A stretch of 64,000 nucleotides of DNA. It comes from Zygnema cylindricum (taxonomy: Eukaryota > Streptophyta > Zygnematophyceae > Zygnematales > Zygnemataceae). Shown here in pieces: positions 1 to 13,151 of the stretch (positions are counted from its first letter, which is position 1; each line of letters opens with the position of its first letter). The stretch lies in the NCBI GenBank assembly GCA_037447655.1, contig JBBHKE010000099.1, positions 282,418-346,417 of the forward strand, in the 5' to 3' direction. Below the pieces are notes generated by a model. That model ran no database searches and was not told the DNA's origin. It worked only from the letters and a program-made list of their open reading frames with translations. Made by a program: the position numbers and the translations under genes.

Positions 1-736
1 GTACGATATTGTTCCATAAATATTAACTGAAAATTATTACGGGCAACGCAACACAGAAAATGTTGGCCGGTTAACTTAACAAAAAATTTTACGGTGACGT
101 ACGGAATTTACACACAAACTGGTCAACATGGAACGGAAAAAGGACGGCGGACATAAAGTACAACAGACGCAAAATAATATTCTGCGCGCCGCCAGAATCT
201 AACGGACTACTTAGAATGAAGAAGTACGAGCGGACGGCCAGCGTGAGCACTAACATCCTGGAATGGCTCTTTTGGCAGCTTGTGCCAAAAAGGTTGACAG
301 ATTGACACGTGGCTGGTGTCAAGTGGATCCTAAGGAATGAAGGGACAAAGCCTTGGCCTCCGATGTGAAAGGTACATCATTTTTATTGGAACCGTAACAA
401 AACGGTACAGACGTCATGGCGGCGACTGTACTTTATGCGCGTCCGGGGAATAAGAGGTATAGCTGAGTGTACTTGCCACAATTTATGTACGACCACTATT
501 TGTATATATCTGAAACAACTGTATTTTGTATGTAGTGAATTAATTTTAAGGTTACAAAATTAAATTAGGATAAAAGTCACAAGTAGGGTTTTGGACGTAC
601 TTCCGGTACAATAGACATACTGTTGACGTACACTGTCTTTATTAGTGTATAGTACTTAGTTACACGTGTAGTTCCTTGATTAGTGTAGGAATCAGTTGAT
701 GACTCTTTGAGTATAAATTGTAGGACTTAGGGTAAC

Positions 737-821
737 CTTCCATCAGGCGTTCCCAGTAATCGTACGAACACGTTTACTGGCACTAATATTTGTAACACCC
801 TTCCATCAGGTCGTGCCAGTG
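737..821 (+). repeat. 85-bp dispersed repeat, copy 1
   Basis: Starts with CCTTCCATCAGGCG and ends with CTTCCATCAGGTCGTGCC, with a middle containing CAGTAAT and CACTAATATTTG. The same arrangement recurs at 2743-2830 and, inverted, at 54427-54511. The CTCCATCA-type motif at both ends looks like transposon termini, but no coding capacity or target duplication was resolved. Confidence 0.5.
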
Positions 822-1293
822 AATGAGGTGTTAGATTGCGATTGGTACCACGTAGGACCTGTTGAGCCACCCGGGAATAATCATCATTTGCAAAAGGACA
901 AAATCGCAGCTGCGTATGTGTACGGGCAGACGCCGATATAAATATCTAGTAGCGTCACGCTAATGTACAATCTGAACGTTCTTACGGTTGTTGTGGTATG
1001 AACGGCCACGAAAACCGTTACAAAATTAAAGTTTGTACAAATGTCCAAGAATGTACCATTTGTACGTGATCGCACATTTATGAAGGAGACGTCACAGGAT
1101 GTCTTACAACCAAGTTTTTTTTTGTCGTCGAACAGGCTGGCTATACAACCAAGACTTATTTGTCGTCGAACAGGCTGGCTTTTATGTCACACGGTACACT
1201 CCAATTGCCACATGTAAGTTTATTGCTTCACGTCTGTCGTGGATCGACTCTGACTTTACAAGTGGACCAAAACACGCGTCCAGTAATCACAAA

Positions 1294-1322
1294 CTCTCCT
1301 CCCGAGGACAGTAGGAGGAGAC
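1294..1322. repeat. CTCTCCTCC hairpin 1 (imperfect)
   Basis: CTCCTCC is followed within about 12 bases by GGAGGAG. Same type as the perfect hairpins at 2612-2636, 3012-3038 and 35974-35996. This copy has one mismatch in the outer stem. Confidence 0.45.
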
Positions 1323-2611
1323 TAGCTACGTACTGGAAACATGAAGCGTTTGCGTCGAAAATTGAAAATCGGACGGTGGTATTTTTCTCCAGGAAGTCTG
1401 GAGAATCTCAACGAATTTTTAGTAAACATCTTTTGAAAAAAAAAAAAAAAAAACAGTACGGCCTAGTACGGAAGGGTACTTTTTCCAGTAAACAACCCCA
1501 CTTTTCGCCTGATGGAAGGTTACCCTTAGTTTATTTTTTAGTATCAGCTGAGTTTATCAAAGTAATGGCAGACTGTTTTTCTGCATCTTTGACCTGTCGG
1601 TGTGATCACTCTGATTGATATCTTGATATAAAACTTTGTGTGGGTGTTCTATGATATAGAAACTATATATGTGTGCTGTTTCATTCTGTTTTGCTGTTTC
1701 TGTAGAATTCTGTGAGGAGTCTACCTGGATTGGTTGGCAAGCTATCAACTGTTTTTGGGAAGCTCTGGAGCTCCTATCTTGTGGAATCCTTTGTGTATTT
1801 GGTTGTAATTTTGGGAGGTTTTCCAGTATATACTGCATACTGGTGCAGTTTGAACGACTTTTACTTATTGTGGAGTGATCTGTGTTGTGTGAAACACGGC
1901 TGTTTTGGGGTAGTCTGTGGGTATCTCCGTGAGTAATCCATGGTTGAAATAGGTTATGGACAACAATTTTCGCTTACGCCTCTTGGCCCCTTGACAATAA
2001 CTACATTTCCTAAGTTGCTCAAACCTATCTACTCTATTGGTTTGTTTCTATGCTTCTCCCATTGCTTTATCAAACCTATCTACTCTATTAGTTCGTTTCT
2101 ATGCTTCTCCAATTGCTTTCTACAAAGTGGTTCGTACAGGCTAAGTTTCGCTATGTTTAGGTGTCATGTGTTTATAAGTCGTGTGTGCACTGGCTTATAT
2201 AACTGTGTAAACTTAACATTTTTATGTTTCGAATGTATCACCTTGTAGCAGTTTCCATTTGTGAACAGAATTTAGCATGGTGACATAAAATAACCACCAT
2301 ATCATATTATTACTGTAGATATTAGTTGAATTTGTCGCTTTAACAAATTTTGTCGACTTGTTGAAATCCCTCAACTTTGTTGTATACTGGTGGATGTCAG
2401 ACGGAGCCACCGGGGATACTTTACATGTCAGACGGAGCGTCTGGGGATACTTTATATTAACATGCATCTAGTGGGGATACTTTATATTAACATGCATCTA
2501 GTGTGACATGCGACACATGTCATGTACGACGTGTAGGCATATGATCACTTGCTGGAGGTGGATATTTTTTTCTTTTTCACGTGTATCAATGCTACACGAC
2601 CAGTGTGAAGT

Positions 2612-2636
2612 AACTCTCCTCCCGAGGAGGAGAGTT
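2612..2636. repeat. CTCTCCTCC hairpin 2, perfect 11-bp stem
   Basis: AACTCTCCTCC, a three-base loop CGA, then GGAGGAGAGTT. It lies in a dispersed repeat context shared with the other hairpins. It could be the centre of a foldback-type MITE. No transcript evidence is visible. Confidence 0.6.
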
Positions 2637-2742
2637 GCTTCACCCTAGATAATTTGCGCGATCGCACATCCAATGGTCAATACTTACGCCTCTAATATTG
2701 AATAATATTGATAGCTATCCGATAAACATGTTTTGTCTAAAG

Positions 2743-2830
2743 CCTCGTCTCCATCAAGCGTTGACAGTAATGGTACAGATATGTATAGTGTCATTAATAT
2801 TTCGTTCACTTCTCCATCAGGTCGTATCAC
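2743..2830 (+). repeat. 85-bp dispersed repeat, copy 2
   Basis: Begins with TCGTCTCCATCAAGCG and ends with CTTCTCCATCAGGTCGT. The middle contains CAGTAATGGTAC and TCATTAATATTTCG. It aligns by eye with 737-821 and with the reverse complement of 54427-54511. Confidence 0.5.
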
Positions 2831-3011
2831 CAAGGAATCTATCGCGTATGTGCTTTATTTTTATTAGATACATGTAGGTTTTTTCTTTGTTTTTTTTTTG
2901 GATTTTATTCTCGTATATTCGAAGGTGCGTGGCGTATGCCACATATAGCGTTCCTATCTGACATCTATCGCGACCTTTCCATGTGTAGAAATTTTACACG
3001 TCTAGTGTCTT

Positions 3012-3038
3012 GCTAGTCTCCTCCCTACGGAGACTAGC
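3012..3038. repeat. CTCTCCTCC-type hairpin 3, perfect 10-bp stem
   Basis: GCTAGTCTCC, a seven-base loop, then GGAGACTAGC. Related to the hairpins at 2612, 1294 and 35974 by its CTCC core and its flanks. Confidence 0.55.
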
Positions 3039-3759
3039 TAGAAATTGGATAAAATAACCGCTTGCTTCGAAAACACATAGTCACACGGTCGACATTATCA
3101 CCCAAATGTTTGGTGAATCTTGATGAATCTCCAATAATCATGTTTTATTAAAAAAAAAAAAACAATACGACACTGTATGAAAATGAGTTGTTCCTCTACG
3201 AAAATGCACTTTTAGTGTAACAGACCTCACTTTTCGCCTGATAGGAGTTCACCCTAACAAAAAAATAGTACGAATCTGTACAAAAATGTACGGCTTCCAG
3301 TAAACAATCATGCATTTCCTCTATTGGAATCTTACCCTTAAAACATATTTTTTACGTACAAGCTTATCGAATTATGGATCTGACGGTTGTGATTAAAGCC
3401 TAAGATTCCCGCCTTTCGATAGGCGGTCTCCATGTGAAAATCGGACAATAGTGTACGGAGAGAGAATGTTTTAACTTTCAAGTGACCAAAAAATTATCAA
3501 CACTAAAAGCGATACATGGTAAGCCTACAGCCAAGTATTACTGATTCGTGCCTTGTTTCGATTTCTTGTCTTCATGTACTTTCAAACGATATTTCCTTTT
3601 GATCCTTGGTCTTCTCTTCCGTGTCAGCTTCCACCCTGTAATCTGATTGTTTTTGTCATTTTCAGTCAAAAATGCACATTTTTTCATGTTTTTGTAAGAA
3701 TTTGTCGCTTTGGCAAATTTTGTCGGCTTGCAGCCATCCCTAAATTTTGTCGTATACTA

Positions 3760-3975
3760 CACCGTGAATCGCTATTAGCTTCAATGTTTATTTCGCCACT
3801 TAAAACATCTTTTTCCATACACAATTGTAGGATCATAGATCTGACTGTTGCGATTAAAAGGTAGTATTCTCAGCTTGCTATTGGCGGTCTCAAATTGAAA
3901 ATCCAGCAAGTGTGTACGGAGAAAATATGTTTTAAGTGGCGAAAACAACATTGACACTAATAACTATTCATGGTG
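3760..3975. mobile_element. 216-bp TA-flanked MITE, copy 1
   Basis: The terminal inverted repeats are CACCGTGAATCGCTATTAG on the left and a diverged complement ending CATGGTG on the right. A TA dinucleotide lies on each side. The copy at 34005-34220 has exactly the same length and recognisable internal blocks (CGCCACTTAAAACATC, GACCGCCAAT). TIRs plus a TA duplication point to a Tc1/mariner-type non-autonomous element; the superfamily call is inference from the target duplication alone. Confidence 0.75.
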
Positions 3976-4787
3976 TACTTCACTCAGTGTGTGTTCCTAT
4001 GTGTTAAAGTAAGGATATTTTCCCGTTGTTTTCACAAAAAATGGGACTTGCAACGAAAAAAACGTACGCCGTACGAAAAATGGACAAGAACCAATGTACA
4101 TTTTGTGTCATATTGGAACTTGTAAAGTACGTCATTTTGGCGTTATTATCATTTCGAACCACTTCCACGTCAAGCCAGCTCATCTACACACTTATACTGT
4201 AATCAAATCGCAACCTTATTCTAATTAAAATAAATACCGTATTGAGGAATAACAAAATAGTATTCCATGCGTGAAACGTCTTCAATTTTTTTTGGAACGA
4301 GGGAGAGTACACGCTATTTTTTTCCCTGGTTGTGAAGCTTTTGTACGTACAAAAATGACAAGCATGTACCGAAAGATTTTCGTTAGGGTCTCGAACCTCC
4401 ACTTTCAATAATGGGTCATTTGCAAAAGTTTACGTCGTCTTCATCTCTCCCCCTCTTTTGCACTCGACTGCTCCTCTTTCTCTCTTCTTTTAATTAAATA
4501 CATCAATAATAGTATGAAATAAAATATTTTTTACTTTAATTTTTTAATATGTTTGTTCTTAGTTTAATGACATATTGAATGAGAAGAGACAAGTAAAAGA
4601 AATCAAGAAACAATTTCAAAAGTTTACGTACTAATAACGTCACAAGGTAGCATGAATCAAAACCCTAAACCTCTTCAATGTCACACAAACCTCGACGTCT
4701 ACAACCCGACGCCGTTTTTGTAGACGTCACTAATTTTAGGAAGTTTTGTAGTCGTCAACATTTCGTTTCATAGACTGTCCCACAATT

Positions 4788-5803
4788 TGTGTAATTTTGT
4801 GGCTGCCATTGGCACACAAAATTAGGAGTCTACCGGAAGCCCTCTAGGATAAAATTTGCTTTCCTACTTTGCACAAGAACAATGGACGGTGTGAACCCTA
4901 ACAGATTTGACTTTCCTCACCCCTGTGAGTGCTCGACTCCCCTAAGTGAAACACAAAAGATATCTCCAAATTTGCTCAACTGAGAAGTAAATTATCTGAA
5001 CCAAAGTAAGCCTGTTGTATATAAGCTTGTTGGGAGAGAGGCGGACGCCTCATATTTTTGTAAGTCTTAAAAACCTCTCTCTTAACCCTTAACTACTGAA
5101 GTACTTATCCAATCAGAGGACTGTATGGTATAATAAGGTACCCAAGTTGTGGTACTTTTTGTACGGTAAGTGTACGACGTGGCTTAGCAGAAGACGTTTG
5201 TCGTCCCTTAACTTGTTCGGAGTACTCCGTGAATTCTGCAAAGCAGTGGGAGTCTGCCACGTGTCATCTGGTAATGTTATGTCCGAAAGCCGTCGAAATG
5301 GTCATTCCGTGATGTCGGCTCACATGCGAGCCGTCCGATGCAGACCAACTTTTAATGTCATCCGTTCAAACAAATGTCCCGTACATTTGTTTCACCTAGA
5401 GTGTTGTACAACTAGTTCTATGATATAGTACGTTGTAACATCAGTTAAATGATTTATGGTACACTATCAACTTTAACTAGTTATCAAACGCTATATACTT
5501 CAACAATATTCTATGACTTACCAATTAGAGCGAACGGCTACGCCTAGCTCTGCCAGTCAAAAGTTCGAGTCCTATCAGACTCACTTTTTTGTGTAAGAGT
5601 GACTTTTTCACTCTTATTCTCCTGTATCTTCCTACCCCCTCTTCCCTCTGCCATGGCTTTATCTCTCTTTCCGAAGTCTTCAAGGAGCATAACAAGTGTG
5701 GAAACTTGAGAGAGACACGAGGAGTCAGACAGACTAAGTTATCTAACCTCTTCTTTTCTAATTTAAGACCTAGAAAATACATCATACAATTCTATTTTCT
5801 ACA
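4788..5803 (-). repeat. LTR of copia relic 1
   Basis: About 1.02 kb bounded by TG...CA. It lies directly beside a pyrimidine block (5804-5815) that is the complement of a polypurine tract, so this is the 3' LTR of a minus-strand element. It shares ordered blocks with the LTRs at 15207, 46406, 52184, 55050, 56683 and 62330, including the CCTCTAGG block, the GTACGAC/ACGTGG region and the terminal TAGAAAATAC. The exact 5' base on the plus strand is uncertain by a few bases. An antisense tRNA-like block lies at 5515-5586. Confidence 0.8.
5515..5586 (+). other. tRNA-like block in LTR (copia 1)
   Basis: A box-B match AGTTCGAGTCC lies about 40 bases after a weak box-A-like TAGAGCGAACGG. It is followed within about ten bases by a T6 run, a typical Pol III terminator. 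It is antisense to the retroelement. The acceptor stem is not convincing, so this is tRNA-like, not a tRNA gene. Confidence 0.6.
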
Positions 5804-8800
5804 TTCCCCTTATTTTCTAGTCTACTCTTAGATTCAATTCACATCTATCCATACGAATGTTTAATTTGGGAGAGGGAACATGCTTTGTCATCATGTCAAC
5901 TACCATTTCTTCATTTGACTTATGATCTAAACTATTCACTTCGTTCTCCACCTTTTCCCTTACAAAGCTTAATCTTATGTCCAGGTGCTTTGCCTTAAAG
6001 TGATGTTTTGGATATTTTGCAATAGCTATTGCTATCACAAAATATTTTCTGTGTTCCAACCTTCATAAAACCAAACTCTTGCAATAATGACTCGACCCTC
6101 ATCAGCTCTTTCAGTGCTAAACAAGAGGCCATATACCTTGCCTCCATGATGGACTGAGCAATCACCTTTTGTTGCTTACTGCTCGAACATCAAATACCAT
6201 TTCCAACATACAATACATATGAAGAAGTACAACACCATTTCCAACAAATAATACATATTAAGAAGTACATCTTCTCATCAGAGCATCCCTATAACTGGCA
6301 TCACTCCATATAAAGATATCACTATTGTCCTCACCCAAATGCAACCACAAATCGTGAGTTCCCACTAGATATCTCATGACTCTCTTGGCTGCCTCCGAAT
6401 CTCTCTTTCCAGGATCATTCAGACTCCTACTCAAAATTCCACTTGCTGCTGCATTTCCAAGTCTAGTGCAGTTCATAAAGTAGATTAGACTCCCTACAAC
6501 GTGCCTGTATAGAATCCCTATCATAAACGCTTCCTCTTTTGCACTCATCTGGTCATCCAAGATAAAAATGCCTCCCTACAGGCTCCCCTCACTCTTTTTT
6601 TTCAATTCTATAGGTTTCCCTCACTATTTTTTTTCAATTCCATTGGAGTAGAGCAACTGTTGGCTCTCTCCATTTTGAATTTTTCTAGCATATTTCCTAT
6701 TGCCTCTTTCTCTGTTATTTTGATGATTCTTTTCTCCCTGTCCCTTTCTATTCGAATTCCTAAAATATATTTAGCCTCTCCTAAGTCCTCCATATCAAAC
6801 CAACCTTTTACGTCTTTCTTCACCTTACTTATCTTTTACAGTGACCGACTTAAAACTAGTAAGTCATCAACATACAACTAGTAAGTCATCAACATACAGT
6901 GCAATAAAAATAGCACCTTCCTCATCTTCGAACAAGTAGATCGAGTGATATAAGCTAATCCTTACATATCCAAGTCTGATCAAAAATTCGTTTGATTTCT
7001 TGTTCCATTCTCGTGGAGCCTGTTTCAGTCCATATAGTGATTTTATTAACCTGCATACCTTATTTTCCTCACCTTTTTCAACAAATCCCTCTAGCTACCT
7101 CATAAAGATCTCCTTTTCAAGTTTTCCATTAAGGAAAGTAGTTTTGATGTCCATCTAGTGAACCTCCATGTCATCCGCTACCGCCAAGCTATGGAGAATT
7201 TGGAGTGATGGAAATTTGACTATCGGAGCAAAGGTCTCCTCATAGTCAATACTCTTTTTTTATTTATACCCTTTAGCCACTAGTCTAGTTTTATATCTTT
7301 CAATAGTGTTGTCATGATTCTGTTGATGTTTGAAAACCCACTTACATCCGACCGGTTTTTTGTTTGGTGGGCAGTCCACCAAATCCCATGTGTTTACTTC
7401 TATGATGGAAGCCATCTCCTCATTAATAACAATGACCCATCGTTTACTCTGCGGACTGTTCACTGCCTCCTGATATGTTTGTGGCTCAGTTAGGTGTGAC
7501 CGCTTAGTAACCTTATTATTCAACCGTCTCTCCTGAATTCGTTTGCTGCTCATTCGTCCTCCTTCAAAAATTGACTCCAGTATTGATGGTATTCTCGGGT
7601 TTCTCCTTTCCTTTTCTTCATCTCCCCTTTCAGTTGGGTTCTAATGCCTCTCCTCTTCTTTTTCCATTATATCTGTTTTGAACTGAATTACATCATTTGA
7701 AAACTGTACATCTTCACTATGAACTTTAATAAAAAATGGCTTCTCTACTTGAGCCTTTTTCTGTGAAAGCACCTCCTATGATATCACCTTCCTCATTTTC
7801 GAATCTGATCCTTACAATTTTGGTATATTTAAATGGATATATGGATTTCCCTTCATCCATTACCACTAAATGCTTTGCCAAGACTACATCATTTCTCTCA
7901 AGATAATACACTATATCCTTTTGTGTCATCATCATAGCCCAAAAGATATCTTGGTCTCCCCCTTGAGTCCAGTTTCCACTTTTACTTATCATTATCTATG
8001 GTGCAAAATTGGCTACCAAAGACCTTGAGATGAGATATGACTGGTTTTATGGCTGCCCATCTCTAATACGGTGTTTTGTCTTTTATTGCAGTTGTTAGTA
8101 CTCTATTTTTGAGATAGTTGGCACAATTCATGACCTCTGCCCAATTTTTCTTTCTATCTTTTTGTCATTCAGCATGCACCTTCCACTCTCCCTTAAAGTT
8201 CTGTTTAGTCTTTCCACAACACCATTTTGTTTTGAATTATGTGGAACAATTTTTTGATGCTGAATCCCCTCCCCTTTCAAATAGTTCTCAAAAAAAATTG
8301 AGGTGTATTCTCCCCCATTATCACTTTTTATTCTTTTGATCGGTGTTCCATGTAGTCTTTCACTCCAAGCTTTATATTCTGTGAAACACGTGGCTGCCTT
8401 TGACTTATGTGTATTAAAGCAATCCTACGAGTACCTAGACCAATCATACGTCAAAGTCATCATATACCTTTTTCCTTCGAGTGAGGGAAATCTAACTGGT
8501 CCCCAGATGTCAGTGTGTATTAGATCTAGTACTTTAAGTCCTCTATTAGTGGCAGTTTTTGGAAACGTCAACTTATGTTTTTTGCCTTCAGCACATCCAA
8601 TACAATCTCCTAGGATTTCATTATTTCCAAAATGCATTTCCTCTATCACTCCCTTATCTTTCATTTCTTTTTATCTCAATGCATGCACATGCCCAAGTCT
8701 TTTGTGCCAGATCATCATATCATTCACACAAGAATACAAAAACTATTTCCTTACATTACTCAAAACCCATCTGAACATCCCTTGAATACGTTTCACAAAT

Positions 8801-9240
8801 TTGAAGTAAGTGCTATCCTCAAAGCTAGTTGTGAAGACACCCTTCTTAGTCTTAGTTTCAAACCCTTTATCATTTAGCACCGAGGTAGATATGAGACTTT
8901 TTTTGAGCTGAGGTATATAGAGTACATCTGTCAAGGTTACCATGTACACTTTTCTTTCTACCTAGACTTTCAGATCAACTACTCAACTAAGGTAGTAGTT
9001 ACAACCCTACCGTCTCCATACTCTATCTCAACCAAAGGGATCTTCCTAAGACTCACAAACAAACTCTTTTCTCTGCACATGTGCGTATATGCCCTTGAAC
9101 CAATGATCCATCCTTCCTCGGGTTCTCTCATACCTCCGAAGGCGCACTTTTCCCTTCTTGGAATGTATGGCTCGGTCTCTTTCTTCTCCAGCTGATCGTT
9201 AAGAAAGATATCGTCTATCGCCTCATTTAGTTACTTGTCA
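5804..9240 (-). pseudogene. Copia pol relic 1 (RNase H, RT, integrase, protease)
   Basis: Reading on the minus strand from 9240 downwards: a protease remnant near 9000-9130 (WIIGS-like instead of DSGAS), then post-protease and LTR-copia GAG-pre-integrase sequence at 8743-8949. Integrase sequence follows at 8425-8664 (DLIHTDIWGPV). Next come the integrase C-terminal region (7726-7992), the RT start (7260-7553, GCKWVFKHQQN), RT/RNase H (6608-6823, 6258-6560) and the RNase H end (5817-6059, KHHFKAKHLDIRLSFV). Every domain is split by stops and frameshifts. The element stops at 9240 before the gag zinc knuckle, so the 5' LTR, primer site and gag are gone. It is closely related in sequence to copia relic 2 and elements B and 7. 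Confidence 0.85.
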
Positions 9241-10651
9241 TGCCGCATCACGTTGGCCACTTTCCTTGTTTATATTTAGGTATTTGGACGGGCAGTTGGC
9301 ACACTAATTTGTATTTGTGTGTTATTTGGGTTTCGCAAGACCGTACATAATTCCATTTCGCCGTACGCGTCGACCGTACATATTTATTTTTGGCCGTAAC
9401 ATGCGCCGACGACAAGTTTGACCGTACGACTCTGAATTCTTGGAATTTTTGCCGACGACGAGTTAACAGTACGACATCTATTTTTCTGCGATATCTGCCT
9501 ATTGCAACATCGGTCATTTCACGTAGACCGTACGACTTACCTTTTTCGGAATTCATGTGATCATAAATTGGACCGTACCTGCGCTCCTACAGTACAAACT
9601 TTCATTTCCTTGAATCTCGGCCGACGACAAATTTTAATCATTTCGCGTGAAGTATCATCTCGGTCGTCGACGCACAGTATGCAATTTTTGTTACATCACA
9701 TCTGGACTGTTGACCCTACTGACAGACAAATCGACTTTCAACTGTCAGTTCTGGCGACGCGAAGCGATTGGACTATTTTAAGTCGTGAACCATTTAGAGG
9801 TTCACGCGTTCACACGTAGGCAGGAAAGGTCTTAATCCGTAGGTTATAGATTTTGTAACGTATGGCATTGGATATCAGCCTCTTATTGCCTGAATCCAAA
9901 CTAGACGCAAATACTGACATAGCACGCTGTAATCTTATTGGTTTGTTTCCCTTGGCGTAGGCCTTGGTACTTAGTTGATCTTAGATTATTTCTTGCACAA
10001 AATTTTCAAGTGCATGAATTATATATTTTCAGCATTGAGGATTTTTTGCAGCCATCTTTTTATTTGTAAAATTGTCCGGACAGCTTAGAGGGCATTTTAT
10101 TCCTTTGCGTGAAGCGTCTAGTTTCTATTACATTATCAATTGCTTGAAGCCTGACATTTTAATCTACACGGCTTCGGCCAAGACCTACACGGTTTCCCTT
10201 CACTTCTCTCGTCATTTTGAGTGGATTTCGACGGCGATCTAACAACACAAACTTATATTCCCGGCTGTGGCTGAACTTTAATTAGTGTGGAAGTTGCATG
10301 ATGGGAAGATCATTTTGTTGTTTTTATTTCTTGTGATTGTGTATTTATTTCTATTTGGCTTATGCGCATCTTTTGAGTTTGGTTATCTCAAACCTCGTAA
10401 GTGTCGGGCATATTGTCATTTTCAGTTTTTGTTTTTCTTTCTCGGTTGTTTCTATTTGGATTTACTTTCTTTAAGTATAAATTCAGATTATTCTTGATAA
10501 GATTACTCTTGCAAGGAATATAAATAGACCATGGGGCCTAGTAACCATCCATCGACTTAGTATTCCTGCACCTGAAAACTTTCTCTTTTATTTTCTCGCT
10601 TGTTTGTTATATTTCAATTTCAGTTTTCTTATGTTAAATTAATATAAAAAA

Positions 10652-10701
<50 letters not shown>

Positions 10702-10850
10702 GATACATTTCTACAAAAATCTATAAATAGCTTTACATTTTTAATAACCATTTGCTTGTTGTCTGACGTTTTTATCTCATTGGCCAATTTTTGGCCAACG
10801 ATATACTACACTAACTTAAGGATTTGGTTTTTGTTTCCTCCGCTCTTTTT
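9241..10850. other. No recognisable gene
   Basis: Copia 1 ends abruptly at about 9240. The following 1.6 kb has many CCGTACG and GACGACGA words but no frame I recognise. An (AT)n tract lies at 10651-10695. The distal part may belong to the 5' LTR of the gypsy-like relic that follows; its start cannot be fixed because no second LTR is present. Confidence 0.45.
10651..10695. repeat. (AT)n microsatellite
   Basis: An uninterrupted run of TA dinucleotides about 45 bases long. Confidence 0.95.
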
Positions 10851-11214
10851 GTTTATATAAGGGGCATCGTTTGCGCACATTGTGACATACCTCACCAAAG
10901 AGTGGAGTTAGTGGAGCGGATCCGTTCTTGGGAGCTCTGCAAAACTTCGGTTGTAGCGAACAACCGTAGTTCACCCTTGGCAATCACCCGATTGCTAAGA
11001 GTGTTATGAAAGTATTACGATGCCTTGCGGGTGCAAGCCCGTGCTAAGGTAGTCGGTTGATTGTATAGAGGAATCGTGGCTGGAGTGGATTAATGTTAAT
11101 CCACTTGTATTGAGCATTGCATTTTTCCAGCTTTCCATGCTTGCTATCTGGCCCTGAGTGGCCTTGACTGAGTTTGCTTTGCACGGTGTGGGATTTCTTC
11201 CTTAGATCTTACAG
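10851..11214 (+). promoter_or_regulatory. Possible end of gypsy-like 5' LTR, with TATA box
   Basis: TTTATATAAGGG at about 10852-10863 resembles an LTR TATA box upstream of the gag at 11816. The putative LTR end is CTTACA at about 11214. It is followed by TTGGTGGCATTGG, which could be a primer binding site, though I cannot match it to a specific tRNA. With no paired LTR the limits are guesses. Confidence 0.35.
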
Positions 11215-11815
11215 TTGGTGGCATTGGTTAGCTCCTTTGTGGATTGTGACGCTTTAGATCTGCACTTGTGAGTGCTTGGATACTAAGTTATTTGCCTTTA
11301 TAGATCTGGCCCTTCGGTCTTGTCCCCTTGTTTGCAGGGTAGAAGGTTTTGGTAATATGGCTTCCTAATAGATCTCACCATTGAGGTCTTGTTACACAAT
11401 GATTGGCTGATTGGACAAGTGAGTGGTGTGGCCTTGCACTTGAAGCATCTCGTATAGATCAATTTTTCTATATTTTCGTCATTGGGTTTTGTCATTTTTG
11501 TGCCCACTGATTGGGATAATCTCGATTATCCTTTCAAAACAACTCGATCGTCGACCTCTTTTAGGCCCACAAAATCATAACCATCAGATTTACCTAGTCT
11601 TTTAGACCATCCTCCCCGAGATTTCTCGGGTCAAATTTCCTCTTCAATTTGATCATCTCTCGCCTCAGTATCTTCATTATCATCAGTCTCTACCACACTT
11701 TTCGAGGAAGAATCTGACCACAATTCCATTGACAGGTTGAATTCCAATTCATTATCTTTTTGGTTGCCGCAAATTACAAAATCTATTATTAGCCCCAATC
11801 ATCCCATAAGTGGAA

Positions 11816-13020
11816 ATGGCTTCCACATCGGAGGGAGGGGGTAAGCTTCATTTCTATTTTTTAGGAATAAAGGACACCATGACCTTATCCCATTTTCATA
11901 TGTTATTCGATACCGAAATGCGCGATCTTGCATTTCGGTACCGAGATCGGTTTGACCTACGGGTTGCTTTTTCTCTTTTAGGTCGTTACCTTCGTGGTTC
12001 GGCCCTTACTCTTTATTCCCACAAGTATGGTTCCGTAATTGCGATGACGGAGTTTGCTCCAGCTTTCTTTAGGGTCTCTGCTATTATAGGACAACAAGAA
12101 ATTCCCTATCAACCGGCTAAAGTCTTTGATCTCAACGGCGATTTTATTACAGCACCAGTTGCGGAAATACCGCAACATTTCGCTATAGCCGCACGTGCTG
12201 GAATCGCGACACGACCAAGGATGACGATCCCTTTACTAGATCGAATCTCCGTCATGTTTGAAATGTTGCAAGCGGAATTACGCATGCAAAATCCTCACCA
12301 AGTTTGTGAGTTGATGAACTTTGAACAGAAGTCAAGAGAGACCGCCCCTGCCATGCGTGCTCGTATGGAAGCTCTTTGTGAAGCATTGCCGGACTTAATG
12401 TCGGATGCAAAAGATGTTTAAAAATTTGTCGGAAATTTTCTGAGTCAATCTAAGAAATTTATCCAGAGTCACCTGTCTGAATTCTACTGCCTGAAGTTCT
12501 CTTTCGACCAAGCCGCCCACCATGCAGTGGAATACCGAATGCAAAATTGTTAATGGGAAGCCCATGACCGTCCTAAAGCGGTCCCAAAAGAACAGATTGT
12601 TCCACCATGGAACAATCCTCGTCTTAACAACCGGCATCCTAAAGTCTCGGCCATGAGAACCCCACTTGTTGCCCCCGAAAATAGATTATGTTTTCGATGT
12701 GGGAAAACGTGGCATGATGCATGAATATGTCCGGACAAAACTGATAGTTGTACACATTTCAAGCAAACAGGACATTACGTCCAACGTTGTCATATAAAAA
12801 ACCCAGAATTTTCCTATCAAAACCAAATTAAGAGTGGGGCATTCCCGCTCGATCCGCCAAACTGGTTCAACCTGTTAAAGAACCGGAGAAGGACACCAAT
12901 CCACCTAAGGTATCCCGAAGAGAGAAGCGTTTGGAAATGCAAGAGCAAATGGTATATGATGAAGGAACAATTCGCTGACCTTCATGACTCAAATGAAACA
13001 ACAATTCTGAGTGCATGGCT
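11816..13020 (+). pseudogene. gag of Ty3/gypsy-like relic
   Basis: The first 201 codons are open (11816-12421; an ATG two codons upstream is equally possible). They include the segment AMRARMEALCEALPDLMSDA, which resembles the retrotransposon gag domain. After the stop at 12419 the same frame continues with KFVGNFLSQSKKFIQSHLS and FDQAAHHAVEYR, both typical of the gag C-terminal half. Two decayed zinc knuckles follow: CFRCGKTWHDA (12690-12725, with a stop) and CTHFKQTGHYVQRC (about 12750-12792, second Cys replaced by Phe). The role would be packaging of the element RNA. In-frame stops show it is dead. Confidence 0.7.
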
Positions 13021-13151
13021 CGCCTTTATTTACACATGCCCAGTTGGCAAGTTGAATCTTAATGAGATTCCATAGTTTAACAGCGGAGCTCACGTTAGAC
13101 AAAGGTTCGGCCGGATCCGGCCGTGGCGGTAAAATCTAGACACACATTCCT

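Larger units (their letters stand above)
1..4787. other. Gene-free repeat-rich flank
   Basis: I find no protein-coding gene here; open frames are short and resemble nothing I recognise. The stretch holds GTAC-rich AT DNA, several short tandem duplications (about 1100-1180, 2030-2110 and 2400-2510), three hairpins of one type, two copies of an 85-bp dispersed repeat, a 216-bp MITE and a partial second copy near 3349-3522. It reads as old non-autonomous transposon debris. Confidence 0.6.

Noticed and set aside
10824-11009. 61-codon frame as a small protein
   Set aside because: Lies in the putative LTR/leader upstream of gag; no homology visible.
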